The position numbers and the translations under genes are program-made. A stretch of 64,000 nt of DNA from Membranipora membranacea (lineage: Eukaryota > Bryozoa > Gymnolaemata > Cheilostomatida > Membraniporidae), in NCBI GenBank assembly GCA_914767715.1, contig OU612065.1, forward strand, positions 8,122,001 through 8,186,000, read 5' to 3'. This document shows, piece after piece, positions 28,001-37,576 of the stretch (positions are counted from its first letter, which is position 1; each line of letters begins with the position of its first letter). Below the pieces are notes generated by a model, which searched no databases, was not told where the DNA came from, and saw nothing but the letters and a program-made list of their open reading frames with translations.

Positions 28001-31000
28001 TTGACACCTCATTACATATAATTTCACAATTGCTCAATTTTTTAATTTCATAACCCGATGAGAAGGCACATCAGTTAGTATAATATCACGTTTTAGGAAG
28101 CTCTGCTAACACTATGCAGTATGAAGCCATGATGTGCCCAATGACCATGTTCGAGCTTGGCAAATGTCAGAAGGTTGTTACTGAAGAGAAAATGATGTTG
28201 CAAGCTGCTGCTTCAAATAACGCCAGGATGGCTGCTGAGAAGCAGAGATTGGAGGGTGCCCTCCAGGTGAGTGCCATTTTGTGCTCATTTATGTTCATTT
28301 TTTTGGTGCAATACATCAATATAGAACGAGAAGTTTTGACAGCAGCATGTGAAGGCTGTTCATGTAATAGAGGTCAAAGATGCCCTGTTAAATTATATCA
28401 CCCAATTTTGTAGTTTTCTGAGGCTATGAAGACAAAGGCTGAGATGGAGCTCCAGCAGATGGCTAAACTGTATGCTGAGGAGAAGGCAAAGAATGCCATG
28501 CTTGTAAATGCCTTGACCGAGTGTGAGGAGGTGAAAGAGGTAGTAATCTCCCAGAGAGATGCCCTCGAGGTTGAGCTCAAGGAAACCCAGGAAGAACTGG
28601 TCAATGAGAAATCACTACGTGAGGCATGTGATGTAAATCTGGCTGGGTGCCAGGCCGTCAGCGCCGACCTCCAGATTCGGCTGGATGCTGCTGTTGCCAG
28701 AGGAGACAGAATCCAGGATGAATTGGATGCTACCAAACAGAGACTGCAGGAGGTTAGGTGTTCCTACAGGGTCAATAAATGGTTGAGCAATTTATTTATT
28801 ATGCATGTAAAAAGTGGAGTGTAGTGTGTTTGCTCATTTTTATCTTGCTCTAAAAGTAAAATGATCAGTGGATGAGTTCTTATAGCATGGTGTGATTCAA
28901 TTAGCATGGTTTGCCTCCCTCATAGGAGATCGAACGAGCCATCACTTGTGAGGAGAACTTAGGTTTCTGTAACCAGAGACTGGCCAAGAGCGAGGAAGAC
29001 CTCGCAAATGAGAGAGCCGAGAAAGAACAATGCGAGAGCACATTGATGGCTACCATGAACCAACTTGCTGCATGTCAGCGTGAGAGCAAGGTGCTGTCTG
29101 AGAGGCTTTCAGTTGCCGAGGATGAACTCCAGGCTAAGGCTGCGGAATTAGCCAGAGAGCAAGCTTACAAGGAAGCTGCTGAAGCTAAGGTTGCTCAACT
29201 CACACAGGTAAAATCCCTGATATATCTTTGTAGGGTGTGGATTTGTTCTGCCTGCTAAAGCTTGTGTTTTGTGTGTCGTGGTAGGCTTGATTTTCGTAGA
29301 ATAAAGTAATGATTAAAACTATCTGACACCATTATTTACACCAATGATATTAACTTTTGTCCACAGGAGCTGAGAGACACTGAGGAACAACTCAGACAGT
29401 GCAATACTGACCTGAACATCGAACGAAACAATGTCGCTACCTGCAACAGAAAACTGGGTGAGGCCGAGGCAGAAGTAGAGGCATGTAACAATAGAGTGAA
29501 GGACCTGCGTGATGCGATCGAGTCACTCAGCCAAGAGCTTGATGAGACTAAGACTCAATTGAACGGCTGCAACGCTGAGAAAGATCAGGTAAACACAAAG
29601 ACTTAATAATAATTAAAATTGTTAAGACTTAATCGTTTATTATTAAGTCTATGGGTAAACATAAATACAATATCCCAGGGCACTAGATCCCATGCAAGGG
29701 GCAGGACTTCTGAATTAGGAAGCCTGACATTTCTCTTTTGTTTAATGATGATTTTGATGTTAGAAGAGATTGTTCTGATCCGATGATTTCATCTTGTTTC
29801 ATTTCAATTCCAGCTTAGAGAACTGCTTGCTGAGACATCTGCTGAGCTTGAGAATATGACCATTGCCAAGGAGCAATGTGATGTTGAGCGAGCTGAGTGC
29901 AATGTTGCTGCCAAGGAATTGAGTGAGCAGCTGGCCACTTGCATTGTGATGGTTGAGGCTGAAAAGAAGGCTAGAGAGGAGCTGACAGCTACCATCCAAA
30001 TTGTACAGCAGACATCCATGAAGGTTCAGGAAGAGGTAAAGAAGCTGCAGCTGGAGAATCTGGCGCTAGCCCAACAAGTACAGAAACTACAATCTGAACA
30101 AGGTAAAATATGCATTATTAATTCCATTATGATATGAGGGATGAACTTTAAGTAGGGTATGGCTTTGGGTAGTTAGCCCAGCATTCAGCAGACAACTGTT
30201 TGAGACCCCTGGTCCAAATGTCATCGCAATCTGCAGGCAAATGAGCATTTATGCTACAGGTTAGTAACCGAGAGAATCGTGCAGACTTGGGATTAAAGGA
30301 AACCTCAGTTCTACAGAGTGGGGTGTAATAAGATTTTGCTTATTCTTGTCTTATTTTTACAAATGAAACCATAATATCTGTAATTGGCATATTGCAGAGG
30401 TTGCACTGGCTCTTGCTGCTGGATGCCCACCAACTTATGAGAAATTCGGAAGCAGCTGTTACAAATATGTCAGAGAGAAGACCCCATGGAAGATGGCTCA
30501 GGAGCAGTGTATGAAGGATCAGGGTAACTTGGTAGCTGTGGAGGATGCCCAGGAGCAGATGTATCTTGTCGACTACCTGAAGAGAATGGGTAAGATTATA
30601 GTTATATGATTCAGTATGCACAGTGTGTCTCAATCCTGGTGTTTGCAGTGTTGCTTGACTTGGAGAGTTGTAGAAGCCTGTCCAAATATGCAGCAGCTGG
30701 TGAGATTTTCTGGTAAATCTGAAATAGTAATTCCGTTTGGAGGGGAGATGTTTATGATAGCATGATATTTTTTGCATGAGGGCTTGAGAGATTGTTGCAT
30801 GATGAGTGATATCCATAGAACGTGTTTGTGTTATATCCCAGATGCTTCCGATGATCCATATGCATTCACCAGTGGCCACAAGAAGTACAATGGCTGGAAG
30901 TGGCTTGGAACCTCAGATACTCATGTCAATGGAGCTTACTGGTACAATGCTGCCACTTCCATGAAGCCTGGTTATGACTGCATGTCCATGTATTTGGCTG

Positions 31001-34000
31001 ACTCCATGAACTTCGGAAAATGGATTGGATTACCATGCTACAACGCTGCTCCATATGTTTGCGAATACAAGTTGGTACCTGATGGCACTGTCATGCCTGC
31101 CAACCCCGCCGAAACCTTGGCTCTCCAAGGAATGGCTGCCGAGGCACCTCTTTATCTGAGAGCCGGCTCTTCAAGCAAGGGAGTTGGATTCAGAAGATCA
31201 TAACTCCATTTAGAAACTTTTGACACGGACAATTCCAGTCAACAGTGGATACAATTAATGATAATATACCCTTTTTGGACTCATAATAAGCTTTAGAGTC
31301 TCATGATTACCACAATAAAATAATTTCTGTCTCTCTAAGCTGACAACGCTCACAACCCCCAGTATCAACCCACTTAAAACTCTCTTCTCTGTTTGAGTAT
31401 AAATTGCAAGCCACGCATATAATATCTGGGCAATCCTCCTCATATCGGTGCTATTTTAAAATATACGCAAGTTTGTCTGACATTCTCAATACATGTAAAA
31501 TTAAATATTATGTGACATTTGTTGATTTTTGTAATAAAAAGGTGACCTAGTTCAGGGAAAAAATTTTGTCTTGTATGTGCGAAGTTCCGTGGCATCATTC
31601 GTTAACCAATCAAATGATCTTTGTTTCGCATGTGTGTGACAGCATAGTTTAACACAATATTTTGTGCAGTGTGAAATCCTATCTTTTCGGGTCAACCCAT
31701 TGGCGCATACTGCATATGTGTTTGCGTGAGAAGATGTATATTATTTTATATAAGCTGAGTCGCAAAAGTTGTTTGAGGTGCCAATGAGTGCAAGCTGTTG
31801 AACAAATTTGCACTGCAAAATTTACATTACACATGTTTGTCTGCACATTCAAATATCATTCTTTCTTTAGATTTTCAAAAATGGCTACATAAACTCGAAA
31901 ACATGTCATAGAGTTTTGAAAATTGTCCGGATTTATCTCACATTCCCTCCACCCTAGTCTTTAGTGTACTAACTTTGTGTTGCAATCAATAAATAAAAAT
32001 ATGTAATTAAGATAGGTCAGCCAATCTAAAGATAGTCCCTCCTTGTTTGCAAATGATCCTGAGAAATTTGGTTTTAACTTCTTTCTGATTAGAAAGACCA
32101 GGCTGTGCAGATATTTTCCAATGAAAGCTATGTGCATTCTACATAACTAACAATTCGTTAAGTACACATTCACATCTGGAGCCTCTTCAAAGCAATTTTC
32201 CAAACAAATAATTACTGATCATGCTCAAACCACCCAACTTGATTAAACTTGATGCTTTGTGTGCGGATTTCAATTTTTGTTCAATGATTTGAGACATGTC
32301 TAAAAATGGTCAGTCCCTTTTGGTTTTCCTAGTCTCATTCTGTTATCGAATGAATCTATGTCAATCAATGTATGCTTTTAGATGCAAGGTATGATGATAA
32401 GTACATACACATTGGAGCTTATGATTACAATGCAGAAGGTGCTTTCAAGTGGGTCGGCACACAAACACCTCTATTCATGACACCAGCTCATTGGCTGCCA
32501 GGAAACCCGAGACATGGTGGCCGACGATGTCTGGCTCTGCAAACTTGGGATTGGGAGAAGTTTGGAAAATGGGCGGACGCTTTCTGCTGGGTTAATCTTC
32601 CTTTTGTGTGTGAAGTTATGATGCAACCGGCATTTATGCAATAACATGATCACAGTGAAACATAACATGTTTTGTAAACTTTTTGTGCTAAGAATGGTAA
32701 CAAAGTTTCACATGTCATGGAAAGCCTACATGCATCAATTCAATGCTCAAACCTACACTATGTTATAACCAGTTATTATTCGAGCAACATTAGAAAATTG
32801 TTGATATTGAAACTATTTTTTTATGAATCTCTTGACATTCTGCTGGGGCCCCATTATTTTTCCTGTTTCTTTGTTATTTCTACCTCCTTAATGTTATGCA
32901 TACCTCTCCTCAATTTCAGTGCACTGAATTTATCACACCAAAATTCTTCATCACCCTGTACATAATTTTCATAATAAAGCACCTGTTGGCAACATGTTCA
33001 AGTTAATTTCAGCTACTTAACTCAACACTTTTTGCATCATCAATAGTCCAGGGCAGACAAGGATGTTTTGTTTCATGCACTGTATGCACATTGCAGTATT
33101 CCAGATTAGACACAATGTTGCAGCTATTAGGATGTAAGAATAGTAATAAACTAGACTGGTTGCCAAAAAATGAACTACGATCTCACGCCAATTGTATCAC
33201 TTTATCTCACACATGTATTAATTTTGCAAACCCAACCTTTAATTGGAACGCTGAGAAAAAATTTATAATGCAAGTCATATAATTCTAGATTCACTTTCTA
33301 CCTATTTACCATTTGCTATTTTGATTGCTGTTTTTACATGTTTTCACAAAACTAGCAAACATTAATTGGCTGCACATTAGTGACCAGCTTTTTACACAAA
33401 ATCTGTCAATTACCCTGCTGTGAAGTGAAATGGGGCGGCAGCTGTGCATAGACTTGAAGTGAAAGTTACATAACCAATTACCTGGATGACTGCATTGAAC
33501 CAGCAGGTATTCCCAACATTTTTCAGACCAACCGGCCAGCTATTTTCTCGTCTCCTCTCATACGGGTTGGCATGATCGATATACCATACAGGATTCTTTT
33601 TATTGTCCACTTTGGAGTCTGCCAAGCTAGCTTCTAGCACTCTGTTAAACGATACATCAATCATGTTTGTGTTAAGTTTAAACTATATTCATAGCATTCC
33701 TAGAGCTGGCCAAATGTTGTAGTTGGAGTTGCTAGTACTTGTTTCAAAAAGCATCAAGTGCATACAACTCTAAATTTGATCATGACTACTTCTAAGAGAG
33801 AGCAGAAGGAGCCGCCATGGCACAAGGGGTAAGCCATGGGTCTTTTAATCGAGAGGTCCCATGCTCGATTCCCGGCGGGTCACGATGGTGTCAAGAAGAG
33901 CATCCGTTCTCAAATGCTCCTGTGCCCCATCAGGATCCAGTCCGTAGACCTGTACTGATACCGGAAAGAAAAAACAAACAACATCCAGGTTTCTCACAGG

Positions 34001-37000
34001 GTATCACAGGGCATCGCGACTATAGATGGACGTGAGATTTATTTCTAATAGAGAGCGGATTATGTACTCACCTGCTTATATCCTGGTCTTCTCTGGTGAT
34101 CTGACCACCTAACATTGCAGGCTGCACTCCTGGTGCTGCCTCAAGGCTAGCTGCTATGGCCTTCTGTATGTCATCATTATCACCATCACTTGTCAAATCA
34201 ACAATCTGCTTCGATGTGTCTATGAATTAACGAAAATGACACTCATATCTCATGCTCATACTCATGAAGACTTTTTTTTAAAAGCAAATTTTATTAGGAT
34301 TGTCCAATCATGCAGTATCCAAAGTGTATGATGACCGGGTAGTATTCTGATCCTAACAAATTGATTGATTATTGTTGGTATATGGTATATAAAGATGGGT
34401 AATAGACAGCTGGACGACCATGATTTTAAATCTATGTGCTATGGCTCAGCTTTTGATCATTCCGATAGACTCAATTTCAGGGAGCCTAACATGGAAACCT
34501 ACTGAAATCATGAGAAATGTCCTAATTTATATCACTTTCTTCCCACATTCTCATAAATACCATTAAAATATGGTCAGCTAAATCTCATCAATATCTCATT
34601 GTCAGAAAACTATTGCCACGTGTATACATATTTGGGGCCAATAACCTCAGACAGCATTATCATGAGCTTCATGAGGTGATGACGCCTGTAGCCTAGCTGC
34701 TGCCTATCAAATTATTGGAAACCAGGTTAGGGGGTCCTTCAATTTTAATGTGAAATTATTAAACATATTCGCCTTTCAGAGATACAATTATCTTTCTAAA
34801 TTTGTTATATACGACGCATCACAGTTACATCGTGAAGTATAAGAATGTCACCCTACAGGGTTCTTGAACACCAAGATCACAATTTTGCAAACATCAATAG
34901 ATAAACCAAGGCTTTTAATACATACTGTACTTACTAACCACAACAGTTTCATTTCCTACCTGTCTGTGTCTCCATGGAGTTTGATCTCTGGCGATTTTGA
35001 CCATCAGTTCCTTGCTGAACTAGATACTAAAAATATAAAACAAAACATAATTACCTTCAACACAAAAGGGTTATCAGCAAAATGAGGATAAAGTTTTTAG
35101 CATTCATAGCATTTCGAATTTATAGATAAGATGTCGCTTTCTGGCACTCCATTGAGACATACAGATTAGCTTACGTGATTCTCGTTAAAGTGTGAGGTCA
35201 CATCGTAGTTAATATCCTTTACTTTAGGTGTCTGGCACAAAGCAGATATCACTTCAGCTATTGTTGCTTCTTGGTTATTGCCTTTCCTTGAGCAATTATT
35301 CCATGCCTTTCTAATCCTGTTCACATCATCACATCCAGTTATTTCTTTTATTTGTTCAAAGGGTATGTCAGCTACAACCTGAAAGAAGAATCCGTTACAG
35401 AGTTAATGATACATCACCTACTATATTTTCGACCAAAGGGAAATTAAAGGGATCTAGTTCAAATAGTTTCGAGTCCCTTTTATATTGGGTTCCACTCATT
35501 ATTTGGCTCTATTGAGCTCAAAAACGTCCTCCACCTGCCTCAGCCTGCAGCATTGCATGTGTTTCACTGTCTACAGTTTCAAATGCGGCCTGTCCTGTCA
35601 CCAAACAATTTAATTTTGATCAGGAGGGGAGAGTTTGGGGACTGGAATGAACGTACACAGGACCGATTATCGACTGGTATGATGAAAGCCAAAAACATTG
35701 GAATGAACGGCGAAAGTCATTAAACGCATTGGTTCAAGTATGAATATATATAAAATCTGAAGTACGCATTAAGGAAGGAACATTAATCACATCAATTTTT
35801 CCATATCCTTCCCAAAAATCCAACCAACAACACTTTAGATGATAACATATTCTACAAATATCCTTGATTATTTATACACTAGCCTATTAGCGGCTCCAAA
35901 AAAAGCCCTATTGGGGCTGCTGAGATAAGCCTTTGCTATGATACCGTATAACTTTATCCATACTGACTCTCGTGATCTGACTGGGCATGTAGATCACTGA
36001 TAAACTAGGCTATCATTACCACAAAGTAGGCGTCGTAAGGCTAGGTATGCATCATGCGTGACTTGAATTTCCGCATGTGCAAGAACAATGAGTTTAGTTT
36101 GGGCTCTGATTGCAACTTTTGAAAGGGAAAATGGGATGTCCCCTGCCTAAACTGTCAATCAAAATCAGCTAATAATGACAAGAGAGGATAACTATTAATA
36201 ACAAATCCGCACGCTTTGGGGCGTATGTCATCAGAGCAGGTAGCCAATCAGATTGCTTCGGAATTCCGAGACTCAATTTTGCAGAGATCAGCTCATGCCC
36301 AGAGCTGAGCATGCGCAGAATGAACTTTATCGGCAATATAGAATTCATAATGATACCCTTGCCTTGTGCAGGATCCTTAACTTTTACTTGTCAAAGACAC
36401 CACATAATTGACGACTGGTGGTCGGTGCGCAGGAAAAATTATGTACTGTTGCAAGTACCATTGCCAAAAATACCTACACAAATGATAGTACATAACAATT
36501 AATTAATCCCACCGAAATCGATTGAGGTAAAAAATTTGCCTGCGTTGCTAGAATGTAAAAAAAACATGCCCACCATTTATTGCTGATATAATAATCCTTT
36601 ATAACAATGTTTCTGTTGCTTCATTCCAGTACCATTTCAGTGCTTGCACTACATTACTCTCTGACTCCATCTAGCCTTACTAGATTTTATAACCATTATC
36701 ATGAACAGATTTGAGTGCCTAATTTGCGAATGATCATCATTAGTTTGCTACCAGTTACACGATTATTATGTGGAGTTGAACTTGAACCATTTGTATTTAT
36801 AAAATGCATTTTGACTTTTGTTACAGCACTGTGTTCATTTCCAAGTTGGTTCCAGCATACATTCATTCCCGTCGATGTTCAGTCCAACCTATGTCATTCC
36901 AAATTCAAGCTTGCGTTTTAGCTGGCAAACCCATTGCCCTATTACTGGGAGGTACCAACCGAATTGATTTGGCGTTATGGTCCCGCCTTTCTTTAAATAA

Positions 37001-37551
37001 CCAATTTACCAAGCCCATTGACTTTTTGAAACTAAATAAATGTAACCAAAAAAAACCAATGTGGGGTCTTGCTCCGATTATCTATTCGCAAGATAGGTGC
37101 GCTTAAGCTGGTGATAACTCTGTAGAGCCAACAGCTTGAACCAATAAACGATAATTGGGCTGTATGGGCCACTGGGTCTCGAATGTTTTATTTGGCCAAT
37201 TTCAAGTACTCTCCCCCTCCCCTCCTATAAAGATGTCAAGATAGGCTAAAATAGGGGCAAATCTAATAGATAAGATAGATAGTTTGTCATGTCAACTCAC
37301 TGACCAGCCAGTCAATTCATATTTTCCCACGGATGGGTTGGCAAGTATGTAATTAGTAATCCTACTCTCTAGGCTTTGGAGATACTACTAGACTAGAGTA
37401 GAGAGGGAGAATGATTTTTTTTACTTATTCTTCTTACATTATATACTTTATACTACTTGAGTTGATTGATTGTGATAACTGATGGTCTGATGATGATGGA
37501 TGAGTTATTTATCAAATATTTACTTACATCAGGTTGCACACCAATGGTCAT
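16019..37551 (-). CDS. USP28: Ubiquitin carboxyl-terminal hydrolase, USP25/USP28 orthologue
   Basis: Cysteine deubiquitinase of the USP25/28 branch, complete at 1097 codons (human USP25 is 1055, USP28 1077). Exons in transcript order: 37528-37551, 35175-35378, 34960-35026, 34072-34219, 33482-33641, 25217-25285, 24812-24976, 24496-24653, 23673-23764, 23370-23512, 23031-23158, 22751-22846, 21829-21978, 21383-21578, 20970-21222, 19259-19471, 18950-19113, 18184-18377, 17747-17908, 16827-16974, 16383-16566, 16019-16194; frame holds throughout. Domains: N-terminal UBA-like helices (9-76), SUMO-interacting QIVDLT (103-108), one UIM (about 113-126), and the catalytic core with Cys box [12 protein letters not shown] (nucleophile Cys194) and His box GHYW (His619) followed by FND (636-638). 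The family's charged helical insertion is at about 433-465, and the long helical C-terminal domain follows. Intron 5 (8.2 kb) carries another gene. It cannot be assigned to USP25 or USP28, because that split is vertebrate; the symbol is a label of convenience. Confidence 0.95.
18061..18124. repeat. CA/CG then TA microsatellite
   Basis: A run of alternating purine-pyrimidine dinucleotides, first CG/CA units and then TA units, inside the USP28 intron just left of exon 18184-18377. Such runs can adopt Z-DNA, but nothing here shows a function. Confidence 0.9.
18760..18787. repeat. 28-bp near-palindrome, CATAGACTT motif copy 1
   Basis: CCATAGACTT and its complement flank a short AT core, with one mismatched pair between arms. 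Related sequence occurs at 23585-23610, 29599-29655 and 43633-43680. The copy lies in a USP28 intron. Confidence 0.75.
18815..18880. repeat. Tandem 30-bp repeat, 2.2 copies
   Basis: Two exact 30-base copies (18815-18844 and 18845-18874) are followed by the first six bases of a third. The unit begins AAGACAAAAATACCAGCTAG. The repeat is intronic in USP28, and the identity of the copies suggests a recent duplication. Confidence 0.95.
19472..20969. other. 1.5-kb intron of USP28
   Basis: Intron between exons 20970-21222 and 19259-19471. I see no gene, clear terminal repeats or RNA gene in it. The open frame at 20473-20691 has no recognisable product. Confidence 0.6.
20970..21222 (-). other. USP28: USP28 exon 15 with catalytic histidine box
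   Basis: Encodes [20 protein letters not shown], then [17 protein letters not shown] and [13 protein letters not shown], the His box and closing strands of a USP fold. His619 and the Asn636/Asp637 pair are intact. With Cys194 present, the enzyme should be active. The exon ends phase 1 at a GTAAGA donor. Confidence 0.93.
23585..23610. repeat. CATAGACTTAATATA motif copy 2
   Basis: CATAGACTTAATATA followed by CTTAGTCTAGG gives an imperfect palindrome in the USP28 intron between 23512 and 23673. Confidence 0.6.
25286..26470. other. USP28 intron 5, part downstream of exon 5 facing exon 6
   Basis: About 1.2 kb of intron 5 between USP28 exon 6 and the promoter of the nested lectin gene. No coding or repeat structure was recognised. 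Upstream control elements of the lectin gene would be expected here, but none can be named. Confidence 0.5.
26471..26480 (+). promoter_or_regulatory. TATA box of the nested lectin gene
   Basis: TATAAAAAGG lies 140 bases before the start codon at 26611. Transcription would start near 26500, leaving a 5' UTR of roughly 110 bases. No other gene in the window has so clear a TATA element, which suits a gene expressed strongly in one tissue (inference). Confidence 0.7.
26611..31203 (+). CDS. Secreted coiled-coil C-type lectin, isoform a (nested in USP28)
   Basis: Unnamed gene; 814 codons in 11 exons: 26611-26712, 26920-26980, 27220-27416, 27676-27904, 28097-28266, 28414-28752, 28926-29207, 29367-29588, 29814-30102, 30398-30589, 30842-31203. 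Phases agree at every junction. Order of parts: signal peptide [18 protein letters not shown] (1-18); small N-terminal region with two Cys (62, 68); linker with Lys-Gly at 138, 147, 156, 165, 175, 187, 196; coiled coil about 205-630; C-type lectin domain about 639-771, with six Cys as in long-form domains ([31 protein letters not shown]); and a 43-residue tail. Cys 220, 290, 325, 332, 374, 381, 402, 416, 472, 486, 500, 528, 556, 563 and 577 are all spaced by multiples of seven. The sugar/calcium motifs EPN, QPD and WND are absent, so classic Ca-dependent sugar binding is doubtful. The likely role is an extracellular fibrous or adhesive protein (inference). Confidence 0.9.
28097..30102 (+). other. 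Long coiled coil with d-position cysteine ladder
   Basis: Five exons encode about 430 residues of nearly unbroken heptads. Residues at 287 plus multiples of 7 are mostly Leu (Leu at 308, 315, 329, 343, 357, 364, 378, 385, 392, 406, 413, 427, 434, 441 and onward), which defines core position a. The position three residues later (d) holds all cysteines from 220 to 577, otherwise Leu, Ala or Thr. Only Cys210 is off-register. Exon lengths (113, 94 and 74 codons) are not multiples of seven, so the register is kept across splice junctions rather than produced by repeated exons. Confidence 0.9.
29599..29655. repeat. AAGACTTAATAAT inverted repeat, motif copy 3
   Basis: In the intron between lectin exons 8 and 9, AAGACTTAATAATAA is answered by TTATTATTAAGTCTATGG about 20 bases later, with another GACTTAAT between them. 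It shares the AGACTTAAT core of the motif near 18760. Confidence 0.6.
30842..31203 (+). CDS. Alternative terminal exon a (lectin second half plus tail)
   Basis: Begins phase 1 after a CAG acceptor with D-A-S-D-D-P-Y and contains WKWLGT, YDC, FGKW, LPC and PYVCEY, the second half of a C-type lectin domain. It then adds a 43-residue tail ending in [11 protein letters not shown] and TAA. An AATAAA at 31314-31319 follows. Confidence 0.85.
31314..31319 (+). promoter_or_regulatory. Poly(A) signal for isoform a
   Basis: AATAAA, 111 bases past the stop codon of terminal exon a. Its use would remove exon b, making the two ends mutually exclusive. Confidence 0.65.
31320..32381 (+). other. Interval between the two lectin terminal exons
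   Basis: About 1.06 kb with no coding sequence recognised. It acts as intron for isoform b and downstream flank for isoform a. No copy of the upstream half-domain (exon 10) is present here, so exon b is not the end of a second complete lectin gene. Confidence 0.6.
32382..32644 (+). CDS. Alternative terminal exon b (second-half lectin domain)
   Basis: Begins at a TTTTAG acceptor in the same phase (1) and with the same D-A as exon a. It carries [29 protein letters not shown] and PFVCEV, then stops at TAA 32642-32644. Joined to exon 10 it gives a 781-codon isoform with all three second-half cysteines. FGKW and PxVCE are shared with exon a, but most surface residues differ. It also has PGNP where sugar-binding lectins carry QPD or EPN, and WAD near WND. 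It is probably an exon duplicate (inference). Confidence 0.8.
32973..32978 (+). promoter_or_regulatory. Poly(A) signal for isoform b
   Basis: AATAAA, 329 bases beyond the stop codon of exon b. It supports a genuine second transcript end. Confidence 0.55.
32979..33481. other. Left flank of USP28 exon 5 inside intron 5
   Basis: About 500 bases between the end of the nested lectin gene and USP28 exon 5. Nothing beyond the expected minus-strand splice donor (33480-33481) is recognised. Confidence 0.5.
33482..33641 (-). other. USP28: USP28 exon 5 with catalytic cysteine box
   Basis: This exon carries the nucleophile region [16 protein letters not shown] and ends phase 0 directly after VIQ. The next exon (25217-25285) resumes with [17 protein letters not shown], so intron 5 cuts the catalytic core 9 residues beyond the cysteine. 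The upstream part, [19 protein letters not shown], matches the stretch before the core in vertebrate USP25/28. Confidence 0.93.
33806..34035 (+). mobile_element. tRNA-derived SINE-like element
   Basis: The first ~75 bases resemble a tRNA. The RNA polymerase III A box matches TRGCNNARNNGG exactly (TGGCACAAGGGG), a CTTTTAA loop recalls tRNA-Lys, and GCTCGATTCCC is a degenerate B box. Acceptor-like GAGCCGCC and GGCGGGTC pair with one mismatch, but anticodon and T stems are poor, so it is not a working tRNA gene. About 150 bases of non-tRNA body follow. AGAGAGC on both sides may be a short target duplication. It sits in USP28 intron 4; the right end is uncertain. Confidence 0.5.
35379..37527. other. 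USP28 intron 1
   Basis: 2.1-kb intron between the short first coding exon and exon 2. It holds the 364-bp element at 35959-36322. The rest, including the open frames near 36715-37106, shows no recognisable product. Confidence 0.6.
35959..36322 (+). mobile_element. 364-bp MITE with 9-bp target duplication, copy A
   Basis: Begins CATACTGACT and ends GCGCAGAATG, flanked by AACTTTATC on both sides (35950-35958 and 36323-36331). About 94 percent alike by eye to the copy at 55771-56135. The ends are degenerate inverted repeats sharing CATWCTG, CTGGGCATG and GATCWCTG. It has no coding capacity. A nine-base duplication is typical of Mutator-like DNA transposons, so a non-autonomous member is the best guess. 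Confidence 0.8.
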
Positions 37552-37576
37552 TGTTTGAGGGCAGTTCTTGGTTCAT
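37528..37576 (-). promoter_or_regulatory. USP28: USP28 start exon with overlapping upstream ORF
   Basis: The coding start (37549-37551) opens MTIGVQPD, like the MT start of vertebrate USP25/28, and the exon ends at a GTAAGT donor. A second ATG at 37574-37576, 25 bases upstream and in another frame, opens a 15-codon reading frame that ends at 37529 beyond the true start. If the transcript includes it, it could dampen translation (inference). Confidence 0.5.

Noticed and set aside
28414-29588. Myosin, kinesin or intermediate-filament identity for the coiled coil
   Set aside because: No motor or rod-end signatures, a signal peptide is present, cysteines are abundant and a C-type lectin domain follows. 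Any similarity would be generic heptad similarity.
28414-30102. Cysteine periodicity caused by tandem exon duplication
   Set aside because: Exons of 113, 94 and 74 codons are not heptad multiples and their sequences are not alike beyond the heptad pattern.
32382-32644. Exon b as the end of a second full lectin gene
   Set aside because: No copy of the first half-domain, signal peptide or promoter lies between 31203 and 32382.
33806-33880. Functional tRNA-Lys gene
   Set aside because: A box is perfect and a CTTTTAA loop exists, but anticodon and T stems do not pair and an unrelated body follows. It is better read as a SINE head.
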